A stretch of 64,000 nucleotides of DNA from contig NC_088300.1 of assembly GCF_032854445.1 (NCBI RefSeq), positions 70,284,984 through 70,348,983 of the forward strand, read 5' to 3'. A program made the position numbers and the translations under genes. Each line of letters starts with the position of its first letter. Within the stretch, counting starts at the first letter, position 1. The notes below the pieces were generated by a model, which ran no database searches, was not told the origin of the DNA, and saw nothing but the letters and a program-made list of their open reading frames with translations. Origin of the DNA: Liolophura sinensis (lineage: Eukaryota; Mollusca; Polyplacophora; Chitonida; Chitonidae). This document shows positions 46,591-58,500 of the stretch, piece after piece.

Positions 46591-46875
46591 CAGTGGAACT
46601 GAAGGTTGAAATGTGCACTGAACTCTTACACGCCATCTGAAAATGTGCTGCAGTAGATATAAAAAGCTTGAGCCACAAACTCCGCAGCGTAAAAGAAGAT
46701 TGCATCGGGTACAAAAAGTTCCTTAATGTACAATGAAGGGTGGGTATATATAATGGCACTTAGTTTGCAGCATGTGATGTCACCCAAGACACCACAGAGG
46801 AGGATTTCTGTCTTCAGAATTCAAACTCCTTTTTAATCATGAAGCACCAGAATATAACAATCTATTTATAAACCA

Positions 46876-46881
46876 TTTATT
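46876..46881 (-). terminator. candidate poly(A) signal of DOCK gene
   Basis: AATAAA on the minus strand, followed within about 40 bases by TCTGGTGCTT. Other signals exist closer to the stop codon (for example near 48803 and 50662), so the 3' end is uncertain. Confidence 0.3.
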
Positions 46882-47696
46882 GAGACTCAATCTTGAATAG
46901 AAACAAATTTATAGAAAAGATGTACATATGTATAAAAAGGAGAAACATGATTTTAAACACAAATGTTACAAATATGAATATCTGCAACTTATGATGCTAA
47001 ACCAAAAACCTGGTGATATATAAAGGAAGCACCTCTGTCTAGAAATTGATGCATGGTATTGAAGTATGAAAGAACACATATGGCAAGAGAACAGGTGACC
47101 TTTGACACACACATATACACCAACAACAACAACGAAGAAACAGGCAGAAAACATACACTGTGGGCAGATCTTACAGACTGTTAGTGCCAGTATTACTGAA
47201 TATTACTGATTTACCTAAAACAGCCTACACAAGTTTGAACACACACTCACAGGTGGTACTTATCTTGTAACAAGACTGCCTGGAGAAGCTTCAAGAAATT
47301 CAACTTTACATAACTAAATGTTGAAACAAGTTGATTTATATTAATGTATAGGCAATCCATCAAGAAATCACCGAAATCAGAACTTAAGTCAAAGAAGAGT
47401 GACTTCAAGCAGGGCATAGTACCAGATTGTTTAGTATGTAGTACATGGTTCATACCACAAAACAAAATTCATGGTTATTTTCATAAAACTGTATACACTC
47501 ACAAGTAAATATATAATAGTATCGATGTGGCAACAAATGAAAAACAAAAGGAAAGTATCGATATATCAAAATGTTTATAATGAAATAATCATTTGATGGA
47601 TATGGTAGATAGCAGCTGCATGATCAATAAAGTTGGGTACAAGAAGAGCTCAATGTCATACCAACTGAACCAAGGAGAATCACGTCCCAGAACATT

Positions 47697-47900
47697 TGAT
47701 TATTTATCTATTTATTTGATCGGTGTTTTATGCCATACTCATGAACATTTCACTTATACGACGGCAACCAGCATTATGCTGGGAGAAAACTGGTGGAAAC
47801 CGACAACCAGTCCAAGAAACAAGCACATACAGGTCTCCTATTGGTTGTAAGAGAGTCAATCCAGAAGAACGGAATAAAAAAACCCACACGACGGCTTCAG
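47697..47900 (-). repeat. SINE, minus orientation
   Basis: On the + strand: TATCTATTTATTTGATCGGTG, CATTTCACTTATACGACGGC, CAGCATTATGCTGGGAGAAA. This is the reverse of the common SINE 3' half; the head end is decayed. Confidence 0.7.
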
Positions 47901-50089
47901 GAGTTCTGACTTAAAGCTCTTCCCTTAAAGACAAGGACCACACTTAAATGAAGTATATATCGGATGGAAGACCATTAAAAAGTGTCCAGGGAAATAGTTG
48001 GATTTACTTTTTTTAGAATTTTTCTAACCTAGTAAAATTATATTAAAAGATCAGGTTCTATGGTGGTGTGTTGTGGCCAAAAAGGTATCAAGGTAGCCAA
48101 ACCTTATGTGACATAACCCACCCCAATGTGGTCAGAAAAGGTCACCACAGAATACATGTAACATATTCAAATGCATTTTACTGGGTTAAACGAATTGTAA
48201 AAAAAATAAATCCCGCTATTTTCCTGGACAGTTTTAATGCTGTTTCCCTGATACATATTTGATTTCAGTGTTTTCTTTGCCTTTAAGGACTAAATCCACA
48301 TTGACATTTGTAATACTGGTTACCTTGATGAGAACAGTCACAGTCTGAATGCTACAAGTCACATAAAACTGGGCGTGTCAAAGTTATTTCCAAACATACA
48401 TGTACTAAGTGTACACCAGATAATAACCAAAGTCACAGCACACAGCAAAGTACACCTCTCTTGGATGTGAAAACCTCTACCAAAACAAATACAACAAAGT
48501 TGCCACAGCAGTCTTCATTTAATAAATTTTGACTTCTTTTCTTATAATTAACAATCCTGTGTTTTTGACTTGGGGAGAATACTTTCACTGCAAAAATGTT
48601 TTTGCTGAATAGAAATGCAACACACCAGGTATGATTTGGCACTGTGCAAAGTATAAACAACATGTGGGAAGGAACCTGCGATGGACAGTCCTGCACAATT
48701 AACAAGTGATCTGAGTAAGTTACACATACAGAGCTTTTCTTTTCTCAGCTGTGTTTGAGGAGGTTACATAGAGTACATAAACGCAGACTCTACAACTTAG
48801 CAGTTTATTTTTCTAATCTGCTCATTCCACCTCTCATTTAACTGAAATTAACACAACATAAAAGTTCTTCTTTTTGCCATTTCCCCGCTGCACTGTGCTC
48901 GATGTAAGCACCAAACTGAAATCGTTGTTTTTATGGGCACGGTAGTTACACTATAAATACAAAAAAACCTTCCATTCACTCCTTTTACTACTTGTAGGAA
49001 TCATGGTTATTGAGGTACAATGATTTATCTATGACCATCTCTAAGATTTTGTGCCACCTATTTTATTACAGGTCCAATTCTACATTCAATATAATGATGT
49101 GCGACAGATTTTAATTGCAAATATGTTTATGAATGTTCTACCTATATGTGAACATAAACTGCCGGTGCATGTGGCATGTTACATGGTAACGCCATTCAAA
49201 GTGTATAACACTATGCTAATTGCAAACATTCTATCCAAATGGTTAAAAACATTTGATTCACATTTTTAAATTTCCTTAAGAAGCTTTTGATACACGTAAG
49301 CACATTTTGACACACAGTTAACATGAACAAACAGTTATTTAAAACTATGCTATATTACAACCTGTAACAAACTCAGCGTTCTTAACCACATATATATCTT
49401 TTACAACAGGGTATGAAGTTGAAAATACCATTGCAGATAAAAATTTTACTTTACATGTACATAAATGTTGGAGCTTGTGGATTATGGAAATACAAATAAA
49501 AGAAGACTACTCTTCAGAGATTTCTTACGAATCACTGAAAACAGATTTTGTCATGGTTTAACCTAGCCACAGGGTTTTGAAAACATTCAAGAAAAAAATA
49601 CATAAAAAGGTAATAAAGGATTTCAGGAACGACCCATTATTATCAGTGTCATAACATTCTACACAAATTATATACATTACAAAGTCAAAAAAAAAGCATC
49701 AGTAAAAAAATGAATTACATTTAATAACAAAGCAAAGAAATCATATAACAAAAAGAAAAAAAAAATTTACAATTGTACAGGTAACTAGCCATACTTCAAC
49801 CAAAATTGCATAATCAAAAGACCAGCTCTTTAAATGTTACACAATTCAAGCCTACATTATGAGCATCTTTGATGAATTGTATATGAAATATAATAACATT
49901 AATATGCGATATTATGTTACTGAAGTCATCATAAAATGATAAATAGCATCTCTTAAAAATAACAGCAATGTTTGTAGGTATCTAAATATAACAATTTTAG
50001 CACACTACAATTACATACATGTACAGCTGTGCAAAAGCTGAAGTGGCAGAGGCCAGCCTGGTGGAAATCTTACATCATGATCTGTCTAG

Positions 50090-50663
50090 TGTCACACAGC
50101 TTTACACCACCTACCAGCCAGGTGGCACACAGCTTTACACCACCAGCCAGCCAGGTGGCACACAGCTCTACACCACCAGCCAGTCAGGTGGCACACAGCT
50201 TTACACCACCAGCCAGTCAGGTGGCACACAACTTTACACCACCAGCCAGTCAGGTGTCACACAGCTTTACACCACCAGCCAGCCAAGTGTCACACAGCTT
50301 TACACCACCAGCCAGCCAGGTGTCACACAGCTTTACCCCACCAGCCAACCAGTGTCACACAGCTCTACACCACCAGCCAGTCAGGTGTCACACAGCTCTA
50401 CACCACCAGCCAGCCAGGTGTCACACAGCTTTACCCCACCAGCCAGTCAGGTGTCACACAGCTTTGCACCACCAGCCAGTCAGGTGTCACACAGCTTTTA
50501 CACCACCAGCCGGTCAGGTGTCACACAGCTTTACACCACCAGCCAGCCAGGTGTCATACAATTTTGTAACACCAGCTAACCAGGTGTCACACAACTTTAC
50601 AACACCAGCAAGCCAGGTGCCACACAACTTTACAACACTAGCCAGCCAGGTGTCACACAACTT
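50090..50663. repeat. 33-bp minisatellite, about 17 copies
   Basis: The unit TGTCACACAGCTTTACACCACCAGCCAGCCAGG recurs every 33 bases (50090, 50123, 50156 and so on), with a few one-base indels. Because the unit is a multiple of three and lacks stops, two + strand frames stay open for 186 and 218 codons (SHSFTPPASQV and TQLYTTSQPGV repeats). It sits antisense to the DOCK transcript, downstream of its stop codon, so a structural or regulatory role would be in RNA, if any. Confidence 0.95.
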
Positions 50664-52453
50664 TATTACAAATTTTCATGAATAAAATCTCAATTCAAAA
50701 CCTGTTCTTTCTCCATGTAATCCTCTCCTTTAACTCCATTTAATACATGCAACAGTGATTATATCTATGTCAGAGCAATGTGATCCAATTACCAAAAAAA
50801 AACAGGTAGTCCATACATCCTGCCCTTTTTCTATAAAAAACTGATGTGTTTACACTTCCCTTAGATGACCAAGGCTTTTATAGATAAAGCCCTATTTATA
50901 TGCATCATATTTAATTTAAGAATTAGATGCCGGCAAAATGCCTGATACATGTATATTCCACTGGAACACAGTAGCCTATTAACCACACTACAACAGGTAA
51001 AACTCTAAATAACTCCATAGCCATAGCATTACTATACACATGTATAAAAACTCGTGTTCACAAGGGTCAGGAACACAAGTGACATTTACCACAAAGAATA
51101 AGATAACAGTCATCTTAGCACAACTATTAAATACAGTTCTATTAGTTAAGGCTGAATAGAATCTCCTCTTTAAAAAGACAAATTTAATAGGCTTTACTGG
51201 ATAGAGCTGTTTTTTACTCAGATTAAGAAACTTGTTCTGTTCAAGTCATCCTTCCATACTCAGACTGCACAGAATTCAATCTTTCAGTTGGATAGGATTC
51301 ATTGATAGATTCTATAATAGTAACTCAAAATGACTTCAACTTTCTTAGACTTTACAAAAATTGTATTACAAAACTTATTCCAACCGAATTTCTCAGATCC
51401 TAGTTCACTCATATCAGAAGGTAAAATATCCTTGGACTGAATTCAAAGGCAATGAAACAGAGCACACTGCCTATCTTCATCATTAGGAAATTGCCGATAT
51501 ACTTCACACAGGCTAAAAACATTTATACAAAGAATTCTATTCAGCACTGAAAATTTCACACAGACAAATAAGATTTAACTATGTACGTAGTGAGGGTGAA
51601 GTTAAGACCAGTCTCGGTACTCTTGTGTCCTGTTTATGACTCAACAAGCACTGGCTTTGCATCATTTTTAATAATTTTGACATAAAAACAGATGATATAA
51701 AATTAAACTTATTTAATTCTTCTCTTTAATAACATATTGTGTAGACAATAGCACAACCCAGTAGGTAGTTTTCACTAATTTTGGCAAGGCCAGATCAATT
51801 TTTGAGCATTACAAGTGCTTAGTGGTTTCCACCTCATTAAAAAGAAAATGACTTAAATTCCAAAAATAGTTTTGTTCTAAATATAAAGCACTGAAGAGGA
51901 GTATTATATGTCTTCACCAACAAGAAATCTTTTTGTCTTACAACCTTTAGAACAACCAATATGTGACTTTCTGTGATGCACAGGAGAGGCCATTTAACAT
52001 TGATCTGAACAAGTCAGCCATCTTGAAACTTTCTCTGCAACCACAACATTCATCTGTCACAACTTTTTTCAAGTGATTTTAGGATCAAGAAATGAAATGC
52101 ATTCCTTAATTTTATGACTTGATATTCACTTGTCTTTGATACCCAAGAAAGGTATTAAAACAAGTTCCTGGGTAAAAATTCTGCTTCTGCGGAGTTACTA
52201 GTAAATGGTGAGTGTAATACAAACGTGCCTGTAACAATCTGCTGCTCTCTGTGCCATCATTTTACAACCATCACGCCACAATTCACAAAGAGTCATGTGT
52301 CCACTGTACAACTGAAGCGGGACTACAGCACGCTACAGAAGGCACTGACGGCTCACAACAACAACAACAGCATAAGCAGCATTGACGACGACACAGGCAA
52401 AGTTTTCATGACGTGGGAGTGTATGAGATGAGGTTTTCTGACTACCTCGTTGA

Positions 52454-52528
52454 CTAGTGGATGGTTTTCTGTGGGAGAGCGGGAGGTCCGTTCTCTTCCT
52501 CCTCCTGAACAGGCAGCGGTGGAGGAGC
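52454..52528 (-). CDS. DOCK1: DOCK last coding exon: proline-rich C-terminus
   Basis: Acceptor TTTTGTTTTCTCAG; 24 codons and TAG (52456-52454). APPPLPVQEEEENGPPALP then QKTIH. PALPQK is a second PxLPxK motif. The acidic run between two proline motifs is notable. Confidence 0.88.
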   Translation of the reverse strand, partial: APPPLPVQEEEENGPPALPQKTIH

Positions 52529-55500
52529 CTGAGAAAACAAAAACAACAGCGATTAAATGAAGTCAAAAGTCAGAAACACTACACACCCAGAGCTACCTAA
52601 ATATTAAATATCACTGAATTTGAATCTGAAAACTTTAGTTCAACTTTAGTACACCCTATTCATTTCCACCTTCCAGTCACAACAGGGAACAGTATAATGA
52701 AAGTGGAGAAAGCTTCACTAAAAACCTGGATAAACCTAGTCATCTAAGTGTTTGACACTCTGAAAAACGTAATATACAATATTTTTATTTAAGGATAGTA
52801 ATTACCTGAGGACATTTCAAATGTCTAATGGAAAATCATGATTGTGAACAAGAAAAAATGAGAACAGCCCAGAATAACATTCCACTGCTTAAAGCATGCG
52901 TAGGCCTATTATTTGACCTAAAATCTGGAGATTAAAAAATAAAACCTCAGAAAGCAACATTACTTTTCTGCGACACAAAATTTCTAATAACTAAACCCTG
53001 CAGCGCAGGGCCAATCTCTTAAAACAAGGTCCACACCTGCTGATGAAGACAAGAGAAAAAATGTTATTTCAAAGACTATACCTTTTTGTGACATTTTCCT
53101 CCTTTTTTGATACATTATTATTGGGAACACAGAAAGCATCACAGCAAAACAATTTTGCATTATTTACAAGTTTGAGAGCTAGATATACAAAGAACTGGAA
53201 CATCTCCATGACAGCACAGAAATAGTTAATTAATATCCAGATTATCAATTTAGTTAAACTAAAGATGTCAGAACAGTCAGCCTCCACCACCTTGGAAAAG
53301 AAAATGATACATGAGAAAAAATACAATATTTCTGCTTGTTCTATTTTTGTATGTTTCTGTGGCTTCTCCAGTTACAACACAATAGTGAACATCATCCCCA
53401 GTGTAAAAAAATTCAGTCTGTAAGTTTGCTCTTCTGGGCCAGTTTCACAAAACAGTGAACAACATTTTTTATGGCACATTCGTTGTACAATATTTTGTAT
53501 GCCACTATTACCGTACAATTGTCCTATACGTGCGATTATTGTACATGGAGGACGCAGGCGTGAAACTGCGCCGGTAGTTGATCCATGAGAAATTATTTAA
53601 ACAAACACATTTTTGTCGTGAACATTAGTCAACCTTGCTGTTAGTAAATTTCCTCAAGTAAGGCCTGTATGGTATATGACTAATGTTAGTGACAAAGACG
53701 ATCTGAAAAAAAGTTATGTAGTTTTCATTCAGGACAGGTCAGTGTCACAAATTATTCTGTTAAATGTTAAAAAAAAAACATCAGATGCACACATTCAATT
53801 TTAGTACTTATAGGGAACCAGTTATAATGATGTTAGTGAAAATGACCATGTCTTCATTATAAAGGTGGTGGCAGACATTGAACGTGTGGAGTAATACAAT
53901 GTTTCTAAACGATGTAATTCACCTTAACAGTAAAGTACAAATGGGAGACGTGTTTTGTATGTGTGAGACAGAATGAGTAATGACTGTTTTCTGACCAACA
54001 CACAAATCATCAGTTCACAAGACTAAAATCAACATGATCTTTTCTCCGTGTATTTTACACCTGTCAACTCTTTTAACATAACCTTAATGCATTTCATTTG
54101 TTTCCTGTAAATAATGAAGTTTATTATCTGCTAACTTCTCCTTTACATCGACACACATGATCTGATCCCGGGTCTGAACAGTGGAATGGAGGGAGTGTGA
54201 ATATTCCTGTTTGTGTCGAAAACTTTGCGCACAAGTTGTTAATGAGATACGAGATAGGAGAAAGAAGACAGCCAAACACACAGACAAACTGAATCAAAAG
54301 TAAAATGATGTGTACTAACGTGAAGGAGTGGGTTAAAAAAATCAAATACTGATGCTTTTAGAAATGACAGAGCCATGCAGGGTGTATCACACAGATGTCA
54401 ATAACTAACCACACTACTATACCATGACAATATAAAAGCTGGGGGGGAGGGAGGAGAGATGGTACAAGTGATGAGAGCTGCGGGGCAAACCAATGTGGCA
54501 CAAAAATAACGTGGGCTCTTCAGGTCATAATAACAGCCAGTGATGCAGCTATGTACAGAACTGAAACAAAGCTACTGAACACGAGCTGAAAGTGAGCGGA
54601 TTCCCGGAGGATATCTTACCTTAGTGAGACTTTTTACGCATTATGGTCTGCAAGATGGGGCAGCACATTTAACATTTTCATAACATGTGAGTTAGTAAAC
54701 ATTTTTTGGTGATGTCTCCATACATGGTTGAGCAGTATCTCAGCTAGCAACATGGACTGAGGCACTTTCCAGCTTTAGGAAAGGAGATAATTCATTCTTG
54801 TGAAAAAGGCCATCTCTGAACTTTCAATAGATTACAACATCAGTTCTTGACTGGCTTATCATCCATTTCCCACAAAACCTAAATACCAAACCTGTGAATA
54901 AGGTAAACATGTGGAGGAAATGGGGGTACGTTTCAACTCGTACCTATTCATCAGGCCAGGAGGTGACTGGTCATAAACTCAATTCTCCTCTTCCAAGCAT
55001 TAGCCACAATATTTTATTGAAGATTCAAGTTTCTGCATTCTTGAGGAACTTGAGGATAACTTTTAAAAAAAGATTATCCACAGTGAGAAGAGCTAAAGAA
55101 TTTTTGTTGAGCCTGATTTTCCACAATTTATCACCTTAACACAATTGTAATCAGACAAATGGAGGTGATAATCAGAGGTGAGTGTACTTCAATGCACCAT
55201 CTTTGCACAATGAGTTGGGTCGTCCATAACCCCTGGCTGACACACTACAGCGTACCTTCATGCCAGTGCCGAGTCCCGGGGCCTATCACTGCCCATATGA
55301 GCGTTCAAAAGCAGGCTGATGTGCTCACACACCTTCATACTCATAAATGAACACAACTTGCTGATGATGCCTAGAGAGCATGAATACTGAATACATCCTC
55401 TTCATGTTGGTAGCAGCAATAAATAAATTCCATGCAAGCACAACTGCATCACTTCATACTAAAACTCCATTGAGACAACACTTTGATGGAGTGACATATT

Positions 55501-58500
55501 TGATGTAGATTTGTGAATGAATGTAACAACCGATATCCTAAGGATAGTTTATTCCTTTTCATCGGATACACCTTCTGATCATCAGCAGGAAATCACAGTG
55601 TACACTTCAGCAGAAGTTTCTAATAGTCCAATGTACTTCTATACAGCCTAAAGGTTAGCCTCTCACCAATGTGATCCCTGCTCATGCTGGCCTCCACTCC
55701 TGTTGTACGTTGGATGGAGCGAGGAAGGAGCAAGGATGGTCGGGTTCTACCCAGTTTAATTCCAACATAATACCCGCATATGATCACATGTGAAATATTC
55801 TTGAGTAACATGCAAAACACCAATCAAATAAACAAATAAAATGAATACTTTTATGCTACTTTAAATAGAGCCGATATTATCCAGAAAATGCCATATGTAC
55901 CAAGCCTAACTCAATAAAACTGATAATGAATCCACGAAACTGACACTGGCATACATTTTCTGCACATGCTCACTGTGATTTCCTGTCTAGCTCAAGCAGA
56001 AGGCTATTGCTTCATAGGGAGTAGACGATCTTCTATAAGGACAAATGTAGACAATCAAGCAATGATACAATCAGATAATGACAAACTGGTAAAGACTAGG
56101 GAATAAGTCTAAGGTCATTAGGTGCATCTAGGACAGTATGTAAACGAAGGAGATGAAGGGCACTATGCTATGCTTGTTACCAAGGAATGTCAATCTAGAA
56201 AATAAACCCTAAGTCTATAAACTGGGTGACAACAAGGGTAATGACTACCTTTTCTACATCAACAAATGTTGTCTTAAACTATTAAACTCGATATGGACTG
56301 TCTCATCATATCAGATAAACAAATAAAAGTAAAAGAAAGATGCAATGAGAAGAATGGCTTCAAATCTGTATCAAGTGGTTCAGCACTGTCATCTGGGATA
56401 GAGACAGTGAGTTCATCATGTACCCTAAAGTGTGCATACTCACATGTAATTACTTTTTTAAAAGTGCAAGTCAGCGAAAATACAGCCATAACACAGTATG
56501 TCTTGGGAATGAAGAGATTGTAACAGGAAGCGCACATATTTTTGCAGTTCTCCTGCAAGTTCAGGTGTTTACAACAAATAATGAAGATTCAGCTTACCTT
56601 GTCTTTCTTCTGGTTGGGGCGGAGAGGTGAAATTCGTTGTGGTATAGGGGGAATCTCAGAAGATACATTTGTGTAGTCTGCATATGAGGCTTTTTCTGGC
56701 AGAGGGGGCGGTTCCTCAACAATCTCTGTCTCCTCAAAGTCGGATACTACAGGTAAAGAGGTATCTGATATAATTCGTACACAGGTGAACTGTTTGATAC
56801 TGCATGTACAAGTGAATGTTAGTGCACTAGACACTACAGGTAAAGAGGTGTCTGATATAACTGGTACACATGTAAACTGTTTGGTACTGCATGTATAAGT
56901 GAATGTTAGTACACTAGACACTACAGGTAAAGAGGTGTCTGATGTAACTGGTACACAGGTAAACTGTTTGATACTGCAAGTACAGGTGAATGTTAGTACA
57001 CTAGACACTACAGGAAAGAGGTATCTGACATAACTGGTGCACAGATAAACTGTTTGATACTGCATTATGTACAGGTGCATGTTAAAACACCGGACACTAC
57101 AGGTAAAGAGGTAAACCATCTGATATTAACAGTAATGATCTCTAATAACCTCTGATTTCTGATTATCTGTGACTGATAACATAAGACACAGGAGAACACT
57201 AACACTACTTCGTAAATGTCACTTCGTGTTCCTCAACAACATTACACAACATCAACATTGTAGCTTTTACTGTTTTGGACAAAGGGATGGTTTCAAAATT
57301 GTAAGACATGTACTTTGAATCCTTGTAATTTACGCATCTAATTTACTAAGACTGAGCAATACCTGCTCCGAGCACATGTGAGTAAGCCTACTTTACCTGT
57401 GGTTGTGGAGGCGTTGGATGCACTCGAGGCCAGGCTGGTGGAGCTACTGTTCATGTTGTTGAGGAGAGAAAGCGGCTGATCCCGGAAGTGGGCACTCCCC
57501 CTACTCCCACGCTTGTCGTTTTCCGGTCGTGGGGGTCTCTTGGGGGTCAGCTGTATACACACACCAGACAACAAAACAAGGTAAGCAACACACAAGCCAC
57601 ACATCCATAATACTCACAGCACCCAAAATTAACAGTGCAAATAAAAACTCAGACTGGAGAAAAATCACAGCCTTGCAGGCCAACCAAGGGACAAAATTAC
57701 ATGTATAGTTTATAGTGAACATATGGAGCATCTATGTTACTTATACGAAGCTTAGTTTTCACCTAACTGGAATTAAGGTATTATTTCAAGGGTTGTACTA
57801 CATATTTCAACTTTCATATAACTGAAACAAATGTTTTAATAAAAAAAATTGTATTTCCTTAAAAACCAGTTCAGTGGTTAACAAACAAAATTTGAATTGT
57901 CTTAAATTCTTCACATAGTTTGTCCAGATACATACTACATGTACATGTACCACACCATCATGTTACCAGACCACACCCTTTGTCTGCCAGATATGAACAC
58001 CCCTATGTTCCCTATGCACAGTGTGCATTACTCACAAACCTGTCTAGGCCACAAAGTGCTGTTATGAGGAGTGTAGCAGCTCTAAAAACTACAGGATAAA
58101 TACACAGCATAGCTATACTGGTTATATTTGCCTGGTTATTGATGTGTGATGGGATAATTACTGATGGCTTATATATGAAGAATGAGCTAAGTCACACAAA
58201 TATGGATGTATGGATGTATACTTGTATACAAGTATATATACTTGTATATATCTATACATATACATTTGCTACATAATGATGTCTACTGCTTTAGCTAAGC
58301 ATGGTATATATGATGAAGTACATGTGGGTGATCTGTCTTGCTCAGCTTATTAGTCCACATCTATAAGAATTCCATTCAGGATTCCTACAATTTCAAATCT
58401 GTTGGCCTTTTCCAGTCTTATAATTTACATTTTTCAGAAGACTTTGTCAGAAGAATTTTCAACAGCCCATACAAGCTCAAAACATTGTAAATTGACATTG

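Larger units (their letters stand above)
45576..46875. other. tail-to-tail intergenic gap
   Basis: Lies between the inferred 3' ends of the two genes. It contains two SINE insertions (46201-46309 and 46377-46590). The 136-codon minus frame at 45820-46230 partly reads the SINE and has no domain. Confidence 0.4.
46876..52453 (-). other. probable DOCK 3' UTR and flank (5.6 kb)
   Basis: No minus-strand exon or recognisable domain follows the stop at 52454. The stretch contains a reversed SINE at 47.7 kb, the 33-bp minisatellite at 50.1-50.7 kb and otherwise plain AT-rich sequence. How much is transcribed cannot be told from sequence. Confidence 0.35.

Noticed and set aside
50019-50685. Two long overlapping + frames (186 and 218 codons) that look like a repetitive Pro/Thr/Ser protein
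   Set aside because: They are the 33-bp minisatellite read in two frames; no splice context or domain, and the region lies downstream of the DOCK stop on the other strand.
56747-57119. 176-codon minus frame treated as a single constitutive exon
   Set aside because: Only 56746-56598 matches the DOCK family; the rest is the 87-bp repeat. It is kept as a possible alternative-acceptor extension in the findings.
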